64,000 nucleotides of DNA, from the NCBI GenBank assembly GCA_002293535.1, contig DBDK01000005.1, positions 1 through 64,000 on the forward strand, in the 5' to 3' direction. The notes below the pieces were generated by a model. The model was given only the letters and a program-made list of their open reading frames with translations. It was not told the origin of the DNA and ran no database searches. This DNA is from Alistipes sp. UBA934. GTDB taxonomy: Bacteria; Bacteroidota; Bacteroidia; Bacteroidales; Rikenellaceae. The position numbers and the translations under genes were made by a program. This document shows positions 1 through 7,649 of the stretch, piece by piece. How positions within the stretch are numbered: the first letter of the stretch is position 1; every line of letters starts with the position of its first letter.

Positions 1-392
1 TCCATCCCATTCGGATCGACGTATCTCACCGGATTATTGGCCACATATGCATACGGGCTGATCGAATAATACTTTTCAGCCCTGCGGTCCATCGTTGGCC
101 ACGCTCTCTCGCCGGGAGCAAGTTGCTTGTTACCGAGTACATTCCCATCACGATCAAAGAACGTTACGACCCCGGTTTGCGTGTCGTGTTCGAGGCGGGC
201 GACACGCGAGCCTTCGGCAATGTTCTCGATGACGAGAACTTTCACTCGCTCGGCATCCGTTCGCTCTCCCACAACGTGGGGATTCCCTCCAAAGATAGCA
301 TAAGGATTTGAATTTTCGCCCTCTTGGGCGAAAGAAATCGTGCTTGTCAGGCAAACCATTGCCGTCAATGCAAATAAGTGTTTGATTTTCAT
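1..392 (-). CDS. Secreted RHS-core protein, partial (C-terminal part lies beyond the window)
   Basis: The frame opens with an ATG at 392 and stays open to base 1, so only the first 130 codons are visible. The first 22 or so residues are a signal peptide (charged MKIK start, hydrophobic core, then SFA before QEG). About 85 residues further on comes the core signature of RHS-repeat-associated proteins: YYSISPYAY, then NNPVRYVDPNGM. This core normally ends a very large RHS shell and precedes a variable toxin domain, yet here it sits about 115 residues from the start, so there is no room for a shell. It begins 24 bases after the transglutaminase-like gene and is probably in its operon. Inference: a short secreted carrier with a polymorphic C-terminal domain outside the window. 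The tip itself cannot be seen. Confidence in the RHS motif is high; the toxin role is a guess. Confidence 0.75.
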   Translation of the reverse strand, partial: MKIKHLFALTAMVCLTSTISFAQEGENSNPYAIFGGNPHVVGERTDAERVKVLVIENIAEGSRVARLEHDTQTGVVTFFDRDGNVLGNKQLAPGERAWPTMDRRAEKYYSISPYAYVANNPVRYVDPNGM

Positions 393-416
393 AGTTTTAT
401 GTGTTAGGAGTTGTTG

Positions 417-1511
417 TTATTTTCGCATTTCGTTTAATTGTTTTCGCCCGTCGGCCGGGTCGAGGCCGTGTTTTTCCATCACTTCCTCGACTCCCTGAGT
501 CAGCCTTTCGTATGTTGCATCGTCGATTTCCGACCAACCGAGAGCAAAGATCTTATCACGGATCGAGTACCATTGCTTGTCTATCATTCTGGCGTGATCG
601 TCCATAACATTACCATTGGATGCGAGGTAAGTCATCAAATCAATGTTTATTATGTTGGCTTTTAGTGTCAATGCTGTGATGTTCTGCGGATAATATTCCA
701 AGGATTTCGTGGCACACAACCACATCAGGTCATCGTAAGCATATTCGTACTTTCGTAAGTAGCCGGACGACAATTCGGACATCAAAAGTGCGACGGTCTC
801 TTTGTCGGATAGAGGGTACATATACACCTTGTTTCGGATGGCGGTGTCACTGATGCCGAATTGTTCGATCAACCATATTTCGCGTGAAATGGATTGAGAG
901 GTCAGCTCGACATTGACCCATTTCGCGGGATCGGTCTCGTCCGGGTGGCGTATAAAGTAATGTTGCGGCGCAAGTGCGATGTAAGCCTCGGCGCCGATTG
1001 CTTCGGCAAGAATCTTGTAATACATCGGCAGACTGCGGCATTGCCCTGTATGGGTGCGCATCACTTTCGACACGAAGAGTTTCGTATAGTCATCCGTCCC
1101 TCCGAAATCCTCGAAATCGTAACTAAAAGGTTTGCCTCCGTTACCGGAAGAGGGTTGGGAAAAGTAATCGAACAATGCGAAATTCGTTCCTGTTTTGTAC
1201 TGTTCGAGATTATTGACCGCTATAAATGCTTTAAGATAGGTTACAACCTCTTCAATTTGGCTGCAAAACTCATCGTAATCGAGTTCTCCATCCAGATATG
1301 CCCATTCGTGTAGAAATACTGCCCGCTTGATCGACAATTCCTGTTTCCCGTCGAGCATATCGGCCATTTCCAGGTACGCCGTGTTATAAAACCGACTATG
1401 GGTTTCGATCTGTACGCCATCGGTTATCTCCGGCGGAATATCTCTACCCGCAGTCTGTGCCTGCATCACAGAAACTGCCAATGCAAGAGAGAAGAGCAAA
1501 ATCGAAGTCAT
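417..1511 (-). CDS. Secreted transglutaminase-like protein
   Basis: This is a 364-residue protein with an N-terminal signal peptide (about residues 1-19, ending MQAQ). The middle carries a pattern typical of the transglutaminase-like cysteine-protease fold: GQCRSLP with Cys158, QHYFIRH with His184, and WVNVEL around residues 198-203 supplying a possible third polar residue. The C-terminal 150 residues look helical and repeat-like. The catalytic layout is inferred from spacing and motif shape; I have no alignment. It is the first gene of a minus-strand unit followed closely by the secreted RHS-core gene, which suggests the two work together, for example in processing or modification of the RHS product. 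A palindrome overlaps its presumed promoter. It could also be an inactive transglutaminase-fold adaptor. Confidence 0.6.
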   Translation of the reverse strand: MTSILLFSLALAVSVMQAQTAGRDIPPEITDGVQIETHSRFYNTAYLEMADMLDGKQELSIKRAVFLHEWAYLDGELDYDEFCSQIEEVVTYLKAFIAVNNLEQYKTGTNFALFDYFSQPSSGNGGKPFSYDFEDFGGTDDYTKLFVSKVMRTHTGQCRSLPMYYKILAEAIGAEAYIALAPQHYFIRHPDETDPAKWVNVELTSQSISREIWLIEQFGISDTAIRNKVYMYPLSDKETVALLMSELSSGYLRKYEYAYDDLMWLCATKSLEYYPQNITALTLKANIINIDLMTYLASNGNVMDDHARMIDKQWYSIRDKIFALGWSEIDDATYERLTQGVEEVMEKHGLDPADGRKQLNEMRK

Positions 1512-1522
1512 TTTTAGACGCT

Positions 1523-1545
1523 GTTATTTTTGAAACAAAAATAAC
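1523..1545 (-). promoter_or_regulatory. Perfect palindrome overlapping the promoter of the transglutaminase-like/RHS unit
   Basis: Ten-base arms at 1523-1532 and 1536-1545 are exact inverted copies around a 3-base centre, 12 bases upstream of the start codon at 1511. Read on the minus strand, one arm contains TATTTTTG, which fits the Bacteroidetes -7 box TAnnTTTG. The site could be an operator that hides the promoter. It is AT-rich with no adjacent long U tract, so a terminator is less likely. No clear -33 element was seen. Confidence 0.45.
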
Positions 1546-1656
1546 GTATTGCCTATAGAAAACCTTGAAAATCGACCTTATCACTTGACTTATGAAAGAC
1601 TGATTATCAGTGAATTGAAAGATTAAAATCTATACACTGCAAAATCTATTGTTTTT

Positions 1657-1986
1657 TCAATTCAGATTGCTCTTTGCTTCAGGAACGTGTTCAAGAATGG
1701 CTCCAACCGTAGAGCAGGTATCCATTTCCTTGCACTGACCGCAGGTCTGGAAACCTTTGCCCGTAGCACAGGAGCGGATCTCGCACATATTGCAATAACC
1801 GAATTTCACTCCCTCTGTCCGGCATCCGGTACAGTTGATCGTCTCGGCAGTGATCTGGGGTGCATTGTTCATAACGCGCCACTTTCGGGCGACCTCTTCG
1901 CGGAGGTTGTTGTCGTTGTTGATTGTGGCAATGCGGGCTTCACAACTTTCGCAGTCGAGGCCGCAGCAGGCTATAAGTTGTTTCAT
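1657..1986 (-). CDS. DUF3795 cysteine-rich protein
   Basis: The 109-residue protein begins with the DUF3795 signature CCGLDCESCEA and continues with paired cysteines: CTGCRTEG, YCNMCEIRSCA, and TCGQCKEMDTC. The spacing suggests a small metal- or iron-sulphur-binding fold. DUF3795 proteins are widespread in anaerobes and have no established function. It is transcribed divergently from the Pr6Pr-type membrane protein. A minus-strand -7 box TATCTTTG at 2020-2027 gives a leader of roughly 27 bases. Family assignment is by motif recognition. Confidence 0.8.
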   Translation of the reverse strand: MKQLIACCGLDCESCEARIATINNDNNLREEVARKWRVMNNAPQITAETINCTGCRTEGVKFGYCNMCEIRSCATGKGFQTCGQCKEMDTCSTVGAILEHVPEAKSNLN

Positions 1987-2004
1987 AATCGTTGATTTTT
2001 TCTA

Positions 2005-2027
2005 TATCTTTACGTCGAACAAAGATA
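2005..2027. promoter_or_regulatory. Divergent promoter core shared by the DUF3795 and Pr6Pr genes
   Basis: The 23 bases start TATCTTTACGTC and end CAAAGATA, so a -7 box faces outward on each strand: TATCTTTA on plus and TATCTTTG on minus. The arms form an imperfect palindrome. An almost identical 22-base copy lies at 2936-2957 between the PAAR and Fpg-like genes. Leaders would be about 17 bases (plus) and 27 bases (minus). Because the two -7 boxes overlap, polymerase is unlikely to use both at once. Confidence 0.55.
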
Positions 2028-2035
2028 ACAATAAT

Positions 2036-2659
2036 ATGAAAAAACTTATCTACAGAGCGATTTACGTTGCACTTGTTGCCGTGGCTCTCGTGCTCGATTT
2101 CGAGTTTTTGCAGGGACGGGCCAACTGGTATTACCTCAACTATTATACGATCCTGAGCAATATCGCCTGTCTGGTGTTCTTCACGTTAGCACTGTTTCAC
2201 CCCCAGAGAATTACCCCGCGAGCTGAGGGTGCGATCACTTTTTGCATTGCCATCACAGGAATTATTTACGCCACTATGCTTGCTCCGGCGGACATTGCCG
2301 AGGGTCATTTCTTTAATTTCGAGAACATCGTGCTCCATTACGTCGCCCCCATAATGGTTATCTTGGATTGGTTGCTGTTCTGCCCCAAGGGTCGTCTTCG
2401 CACCACCGATCCTCTGCTTTGGCTCTGCATCCCGCTCTCTTATTTCGGCTACATCCTTGTGCGTTCGACATTTGCGGGTAATATCGGTAACATTGGCAGC
2501 CGGTTTCCGTATGGTTTTATCGACCCTGCGATTCAGGGTGGTTGGGGACCGATGCTTCAGGGTGTTGCCTTCATTGCTCTGGGAATGTTGGCATTGGGCT
2601 ATTTGATATTTTTGTTGGACCGGCTTATCCTCCGATTTGCACCGTCGGGCAACCGATGA
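2036..2659 (+). CDS. Pr6Pr-type integral membrane protein
   Basis: The frame is open from 1835, but the ATG at 2036 is chosen because it directly follows the -7 box and starts the first membrane helix (MKKLIYRAIYVALVAVAL). The 207-residue product has about six hydrophobic segments, with the conserved look of the Pr6Pr family: YYTILSNI in the second helix, ENIVLHYVAPIMVILDWLLF in the centre, and YGFIDP before the last helix. These proteins are polytopic, and their function is not established. The 3' end overlaps the convergent PAAR gene by 35 bases. Fold family confidence is moderate to good; no role is claimed. Confidence 0.75.
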   Translation: MKKLIYRAIYVALVAVALVLDFEFLQGRANWYYLNYYTILSNIACLVFFTLALFHPQRITPRAEGAITFCIAITGIIYATMLAPADIAEGHFFNFENIVLHYVAPIMVILDWLLFCPKGRLRTTDPLLWLCIPLSYFGYILVRSTFAGNIGNIGSRFPYGFIDPAIQGGWGPMLQGVAFIALGMLALGYLIFLLDRLILRFAPSGNR

Positions 2660-2927
2660 CGATCGAGCCACCGTGCGCGGTGCTGTCACCCATTCGGGCT
2701 GCAGGTTTCCCGCCGATCATCACGGTTGCCGAGCCTTTCACGATACTATCCGGCGGACCCACACAGACGCACATATCGCCCAGCACGGCTGCCGGCAGTT
2801 TACCTATCAACACATTCGGCACACCGGGGCCTACGATCGGGCCACCCACGTGCGGTATGGGCGAGGGAAACGCCGGGGTTTGCATCGGGCAGGTGTGCAT
2901 ATCGGTTATTCTTGCTGCGGCTGGCAT
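2625..2927 (-). CDS. PAAR-domain spike tip protein of the contractile injection system
   Basis: The 100-residue protein is a single PAAR domain from end to end: MPAAARITDMHTCP at the N-terminus (His and Cys as likely metal ligands), PHVGGPIVGPG, a long glycine-proline rich middle, MGDSTAHGG and a final VQIGG. PAAR proteins form the metal-bound cone that sharpens the spike of T6SS and related injection systems. No extra effector domain is attached. The gene lies downstream of the injection operon but is cut off from it by the oppositely oriented Fpg-like gene, and it has its own -7 box (TATCTTTG, minus, 2950-2957). Its 3' end overlaps the Pr6Pr-type gene. Confidence 0.92.
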   Translation of the reverse strand: MPAAARITDMHTCPMQTPAFPSPIPHVGGPIVGPGVPNVLIGKLPAAVLGDMCVCVGPPDSIVKGSATVMIGGKPAARMGDSTAHGGSIVIGCPTVQIGG

Positions 2928-2935
2928 AATTTTAT

Positions 2936-2957
2936 TATCTTTACGTCCACAAAGATA
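2936..2957. promoter_or_regulatory. Divergent promoter core shared by the PAAR and Fpg-like genes
   Basis: This 22-base stretch starts TATCTTTACGTCC and ends ACAAAGATA. It differs from the site at 2005-2027 only by one missing base and a small change in the centre. It offers a plus -7 box (TATCTTTA) for the Fpg-like gene at 2966 and a minus one (TATCTTTG) for PAAR at 2927. Both leaders would be short, about 15-17 bases. Confidence 0.55.
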
Positions 2958-2965
2958 GGAAAATT

Positions 2966-3802
2966 ATGCTCGAACTTCCCGAAAGCACGACCATCGCGCG
3001 GCAAATCACCGAAAAACTTGCCGGTCGCACTGTCACGGCGGTTTTTAACGCCACCCGTCCCCACAAATTTACATGGTATGCGGGAGATCCTGAAACCTAT
3101 CCCGAACTTTTTTCCGGCCGTATGATCGTTCGTGCCGACGGCCACGGCGCTTATGTCGATATTCTCTTCGATGGGGACGTCCACCTTGCGCTTTCCGACG
3201 GAGTACTGATCAGATACTATGCTCCCGGCTCGAAGGTCCCTCAGAACTATCAGTTGCTGCTCACTCTGGACGACGGTAGTTTTTTGGTCTTCACGGTGCA
3301 GATGTATGGCGGCATTCAGGGTTTCGAGGGTAAGCTCGACAATCCTTATTATACTGGTGCGATCTCGAAGACTTCGCCTCTTTCGGACGACTTTGACGAA
3401 GCTTATTTCGACGGTCTGTTCGCGGCGATCCTGAAGAGTAAGCCCACCACTTCGGCGAAGGCTTTTCTTGCAACCGGGCAGCGTATTCCTGGCCTGGGCA
3501 ATGGCGTTTTGCAGGATATTTTGTTTCTTGCGCATATCGATCCCCGCCGAAAAATTGCAACTCTGAACGCCGGAGAGAAGCACACTCTTTTCAAGACCGT
3601 TCGGGAAACGCTCCGGGAAATGACTTCGAAAAACGGCCGCGACACCGAACGTGATTTGTTCGGTAACCCCGGCGGCTATCGTTCTATTCTCTCCAAAAAC
3701 ACCTGGCAAAACCCCTGTCCCGTTTGTGGTGGCCCGATCGTCAAACAAGCTTACCTTGGCGGTGCGGTTTATTATTGCCCGGCCTGTCAGCCCTGCGTTT
3801 AG
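2966..3802 (+). CDS. Fpg/Nei-family DNA glycosylase homologue lacking the usual catalytic residues
   Basis: The 278-residue protein follows the Fpg/Nei layout: an N-terminal beta-sandwich (MLELPES start), a helix-two-turn-helix (PGLGNGVLQDILFLAHIDP, about residues 172-190), and a C-terminal zinc finger (CPVCGG then YYCPACQ). The normal enzymes start MPELPE and use the N-terminal proline as the nucleophile; here position 2 is leucine. The conserved Lys of the early hairpin is also missing (DGHGAYVDI), and the finger reads GGAVYY where an arginine is expected. Binding glutamates and zinc cysteines remain. Proteins of this variant type are often annotated as Fpg or endonuclease VIII. I infer DNA binding with altered or absent glycosylase activity. 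It converges on the membrane-protein gene, sharing four bases. Confidence 0.8.
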   Translation: MLELPESTTIARQITEKLAGRTVTAVFNATRPHKFTWYAGDPETYPELFSGRMIVRADGHGAYVDILFDGDVHLALSDGVLIRYYAPGSKVPQNYQLLLTLDDGSFLVFTVQMYGGIQGFEGKLDNPYYTGAISKTSPLSDDFDEAYFDGLFAAILKSKPTTSAKAFLATGQRIPGLGNGVLQDILFLAHIDPRRKIATLNAGEKHTLFKTVRETLREMTSKNGRDTERDLFGNPGGYRSILSKNTWQNPCPVCGGPIVKQAYLGGAVYYCPACQPCV

Positions 3803-5037
3803 GGTGTTTTTCTGTTTTTCAGTATATGGTGCAGTAGCGGTGCGGCTAAAACCACGCCCAGCGGCAACAGGAAGATCACAAGCGGGTGCTGCTCGATTAG
3901 CGTAAATCCGTCGTCTTCGCACATATTCTCGAAAGCCGTTACCAACAAAATCCCCATCTCCAGAACGACCACCATCAACACCAACAGGACACTCTCCGTA
4001 TGATGGCTAACGAACAGCGAGAGTGCCGCATTTCCCCTGTACAGCACCAGAAAAACCAGAGATACCGCTAACAGGGCGATCAGGATGAACATAAATGTTT
4101 CCCAATGGTTTTCCGAATAGTCGGCCTCTATAATATCCTGTATGTTCGCCTCGGAGAAGTCGGTTATTTGTTGGCCGATAATATCGAGCTCTTCGGTATA
4201 GTAGCGGGCGATCGACAGATGGCTGCGTATCCTGAGCAGCAGTCCTGTGCCCTCCCAGTCCGCGGCGGTGAACTCTTTGGCTCGGACGTAGAAATTCTCC
4301 GGCGCCGTATTGTCGAAAAAAACGACGGATGACGCCTCTTGCCCCAGACTGTAAATAAAGTCCTTTGGAATCTTGTCACGGTCTGGATCGGCATTAAAGA
4401 ATACATACAACGGCATAGGAACCGGCGCACCGCTTTCAAACTTGAAATCTCGTGAAGCGTCCATCATTATTCGGACACTCTTGACAAACTGTACCATATC
4501 GCGCCGATGGGTGAAATCATAGTCCGGGAAGTATAGATCGACCCCTCTGATCCCTATGCTGTCGCTCTGCATCTCGGTGAACAGGTGGGATATGGCTTTG
4601 CGGATTGCGGTCTTGTTTTGTATGAACCGGGCTGTACGGTCGCTGTCGTCTATCCGGAAGAGTATCTCTCTGCGAGCGGCCGGGTCGATGCCGTTTTCGG
4701 GTTCGCGTCTGGCCAATGCACGGGGGATTAGTTCGTCGTTCACGCCTAACTCCTTTACAATGAAACTTTCCGACATAGTACTCAGACTGTCGTTTCGCAG
4801 AAAGAAATTATAGTACAATCTCTCTCCACTAAGCCCGGCCAGCGAGTCTATCAGCGCTTGCAACTCGTTTATATCTTTCACGATGGTGTTGATTTCTGCG
4901 AGATAGACCGTGTCGTACACCGTCACTGTCGGCAGGCTGTCGAGCTGCTCATAACCGAATGGGGTCTCCTTATAGTATATGGGTGGATACGGAACCACAG
5001 ACAGCATTATGCCCAAGAGAAACCAGTTATAGTTCAT
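3799..5037 (-). CDS. Membrane protein coupled to the injection-system ATPase, function unknown
   Basis: The 412-residue protein has a hydrophobic N-terminus (residues 1-18, a signal or anchor), a soluble domain of about 280 residues, and three clear transmembrane helices near residues 308-328, 337-360 and 382-402, ending in a lysine- and arginine-rich tail. I recognise no family. Its ATG overlaps the stop of the AAA+ ATPase gene in ATGA form, so translation is probably coupled, and it is the last gene of the injection operon. That position suggests a membrane platform or anchor, which would favour a cell-attached (T6SS-like) rather than a released particle. This is inference from context only. 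Confidence 0.6.
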   Translation of the reverse strand: MNYNWFLLGIMLSVVPYPPIYYKETPFGYEQLDSLPTVTVYDTVYLAEINTIVKDINELQALIDSLAGLSGERLYYNFFLRNDSLSTMSESFIVKELGVNDELIPRALARREPENGIDPAARREILFRIDDSDRTARFIQNKTAIRKAISHLFTEMQSDSIGIRGVDLYFPDYDFTHRRDMVQFVKSVRIMMDASRDFKFESGAPVPMPLYVFFNADPDRDKIPKDFIYSLGQEASSVVFFDNTAPENFYVRAKEFTAADWEGTGLLLRIRSHLSIARYYTEELDIIGQQITDFSEANIQDIIEADYSENHWETFMFILIALLAVSLVFLVLYRGNAALSLFVSHHTESVLLVLMVVVLEMGILLVTAFENMCEDDGFTLIEQHPLVIFLLPLGVVLAAPLLHHILKNRKTP

Positions 5038-6350
5038 ACGTTTGTCTGTGTTATTTTACCCTCTTTCCCCAGCTCCTTTCCGATCGCTTGCCGTAGTATC
5101 TTTTCGGTCAATACAGCCGATTTTTTCCTGTATAGTTTGATCGCACAGTTTTGTACGGCATTGACAATGCTTCCGCCCGAAAGTGTGTATCCGGCTGCCG
5201 TGTGGAGCAACTCGTCCGAATTTTCGCTACCGTCCAACCACTCCTGGGGAAGCATCTGTTTCCATAGCAGGTAGCGTAGCCTCTCGTCTGGCATCGGGAA
5301 ATAGAGTGCCGACTGGAAACGCCGAAAAAATGCTTCGTCTATGTTCTCCTTCAGGTTGGTTGCCAGAATGACCATTCCTGGAAAATCCTCTATCCGTTGT
5401 AACAGATAGGCCACTTCCTGATTTGCGTGGCGATCGTTGGAGGTGTTCGTCTCTGTGCGCTGTCCGAACAGGGCGTCGGCTTCGTCGAAGAATAGTATCC
5501 AGTTGTGGTGCTGGGCCTTGTCGAATACTTTTGCCAGATTTTTCTCTGTCTCGCCGATGTATTTCGAGACTATCATCGACAGATCGACCCTGTAAACGTC
5601 CATCCCATTGCGCCCTCCGAGTAACATTGCGGTCAGGGTTTTGCCTGTACCCGGCGGCCCATAGAAGAGACAGCGGTAGCCCGGTTTGACGATCCGTCCT
5701 ATGCGCCATTGTTCCGTTATCTCATTCTGATGGGTTAGCCAGGCGGCAATGTCGTCCAACTCTTCGCGCAGATTGTAGGGTAGCACCAGATCGTCCCAAC
5801 TCAGAGGCGTTGTGATTCTCCGGGCAGGAAACGAGGCATCATATCGAGGCTCATAGTCAGTGCCAAATGCTTTTGCCAATATTTCGTCCGATACGACCAA
5901 ACGACCACTCAGCAGGGGTTCGCCATCTCCCTGTCCCTCGCAACGTAGTACATTCTCTTTGTGGAACCAGTGCTCCTTGCCCAGTATCCTGATCGTCTGC
6001 CGTCGGACATCCCCGTTATCGGGAGCGCCGCCTGAGATCACGAATAGCGCCGTTTCTCCCGTCGGCAGAAATCCTAAGTGAGATGTTCCTTTCCAGCCAC
6101 CGAATTCGGTATGCGGGCGGTCGAGGTCTTTGTTTTGCAAAAAGAACAGATCGAGTGTTCGGGGGCAGAGGTGAGGTATCAGAGCGAGCAGGAGTATGGT
6201 TTGTTCTTCTATGGTGATTTTCCGGTTTTCGGGCAAAAGAGACCGCAACCACCGGCTTTCCATCACTTCCGATTCTTTGTATTCTCGCCCGAAGAATCGG
6301 GCAAATGCGGCCTGTAGCTGTCGTTGCAGGTATGTTATGGCTTCAGTCAT
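5034..6350 (-). CDS. AAA+ ATPase of the contractile injection system (Afp15/Pvc15-like)
   Basis: The 438-residue protein has an N-terminal helical region of about 215 residues, then an AAA+ module: Walker A GPPGTGKT at 231-238, Walker B ILFFDEAD at 285-292, sensor ATN near 336 and the arginine motif FFRRFQ. The order and size match the ATPases carried by Afp/PVC-type and Bacteroidales injection clusters, where the role is thought to be in assembly or recycling, by analogy with ClpV or FtsH-like proteins. It follows the second baseplate gene after a 15-base gap and overlaps the membrane-protein gene by four bases. The AAA assignment is certain; the exact task is not known. Confidence 0.88.
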   Translation of the reverse strand: MTEAITYLQRQLQAAFARFFGREYKESEVMESRWLRSLLPENRKITIEEQTILLLALIPHLCPRTLDLFFLQNKDLDRPHTEFGGWKGTSHLGFLPTGETALFVISGGAPDNGDVRRQTIRILGKEHWFHKENVLRCEGQGDGEPLLSGRLVVSDEILAKAFGTDYEPRYDASFPARRITTPLSWDDLVLPYNLREELDDIAAWLTHQNEITEQWRIGRIVKPGYRCLFYGPPGTGKTLTAMLLGGRNGMDVYRVDLSMIVSKYIGETEKNLAKVFDKAQHHNWILFFDEADALFGQRTETNTSNDRHANQEVAYLLQRIEDFPGMVILATNLKENIDEAFFRRFQSALYFPMPDERLRYLLWKQMLPQEWLDGSENSDELLHTAAGYTLSGGSIVNAVQNCAIKLYRKKSAVLTEKILRQAIGKELGKEGKITQTNV

Positions 6351-6365
6351 ATTTTTGGAAATCCA

Positions 6366-7649
6366 CTACTTTATAAATCTTTTAAGTTTGTCGGTCGTTA
6401 TTTTTATCCTTTCGGCATCGTTATCGGCCAGTGCCTCCCGCCAGTCCAAATAGAGTCTTTCAAACAGAGGCCATTGGCAGTACAACACCTTCCGTACATC
6501 GAGGGTAATGTGCGCCGGAAACCTTTCCTGTATATATTCCCGCTCCTTTTCATTGCCACCCCACGAGAGATAGAATAGCGATACCTTGCAGAGCTCTTCC
6601 CCGGGAGCGTCCCCGTCAGGATAGAGTAGCAGATGTTCTATTAGCCACCGATCCACGGTAGGAATGGAGTGCTTGTCTGTTATGTCGAATGAGTAAAAAC
6701 GCCGCCTGTTCATTTCCGGCAATTCGGGGAAATACTTGATCTCATCCTCGCCGTACACCATCTTAAGTATTTCCAACCACTGCTTCCGTTGTTGTGAACG
6801 AAAAGCTTGCACTCCCTGGGGCGAAGGGCCTTGCTTTTTTCGGTCTATCAACCGTTCAATTCCGTTGATCTCTATTTCAGGCCACTTGTCCGCTGCCTGT
6901 TGTGTCGCTGCGGCCAGTAGGAAATCGAAGATCAGCAAATAGGCTTGCAGCTGAAGTATTCGCGCTTTCTCCTCCTTGGGTGCTCCCGGAGGCGGTCCTT
7001 GCCGGTTGATCCCGTAACAGTCTGGAAAATCCCATTGCACCGAGCGGTAGGTCGAAATGTCCCGATGCATATACCGGATAGGGGAGTGCGCCGGTTTGCG
7101 GTGCGGAGTCCCGTCTATGGGCTCTGTGGTTTCGATGGGCGGAGTTTCGCCGAAACGTATCTTTCCCAATGTCTCACAGAGGTTTCGATTAGCGTGATAC
7201 AGTCTCTCTACTTCCCGGCGGAGCTTCTCTCGACTATCTACCTCGCCAGACGGATAAAGAGTGAATTCGTAATATCCTTTCGAGAATGTCGCGCGGCAAG
7301 CGGTAAGCTCGGGGATATTATCCATCATCAATTTTTCATAGTCCTGTGGCGTGACAGGAGAACCTCGGAGCAGTTCGTCGAACGGTAGCAATCCCATTCT
7401 ATCGAAGGGAATCTCACCCGTCAGCGGATCGGTCAGGTAATCGGGCAGAGGGAAATCGAGCTTGTAGCGGAGTTCGTCGAGCGCGTGATTGAGCAGATCG
7501 AGTATTGTCACGCCTGGATCGTGGAGATTGAAATCCGTCCACACCTCTCCGCTCAGTTGCTGTAGCAGTGCCACGGACTTCTGTTGAAGGTGCAGATAGG
7601 GATTATCCTGCCTGTCCCGCCTCTGGATATATTTCCCCTTGCCCTCCAT
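6366..7649 (-). CDS. Second baseplate protein (gp6/Afp12-like) of the injection system
   Basis: The 427-residue protein carries near its N-terminus the sequence WTDFNLHDPGVTILDLLNHA (about residues 37-56), the hallmark of baseplate wedge proteins of the Afp11/Afp12 and BaseplateJ type, followed by a helix and proline-rich strand region. The centre and C-terminus are charged and helical with no other motif I know. It lies directly after the fibre-like gene with no spacer (7650/7649) and before the ATPase. In Afp-type clusters the gene after the large baseplate protein encodes a partner wedge subunit, and this fits. The call rests on the motif and gene order. Confidence 0.65.
   Translation of the reverse strand: MEGKGKYIQRRDRQDNPYLHLQQKSVALLQQLSGEVWTDFNLHDPGVTILDLLNHALDELRYKLDFPLPDYLTDPLTGEIPFDRMGLLPFDELLRGSPVTPQDYEKLMMDNIPELTACRATFSKGYYEFTLYPSGEVDSREKLRREVERLYHANRNLCETLGKIRFGETPPIETTEPIDGTPHRKPAHSPIRYMHRDISTYRSVQWDFPDCYGINRQGPPPGAPKEEKARILQLQAYLLIFDFLLAAATQQAADKWPEIEINGIERLIDRKKQGPSPQGVQAFRSQQRKQWLEILKMVYGEDEIKYFPELPEMNRRRFYSFDITDKHSIPTVDRWLIEHLLLYPDGDAPGEELCKVSLFYLSWGGNEKEREYIQERFPAHITLDVRKVLYCQWPLFERLYLDWREALADNDAERIKITTDKLKRFIK

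Noticed and set aside
2906..3922. Minus-strand open frame of 338 codons opposite the Fpg-like gene
   Set aside because: Antisense shadow of a gene with clear H2TH and zinc-finger motifs.
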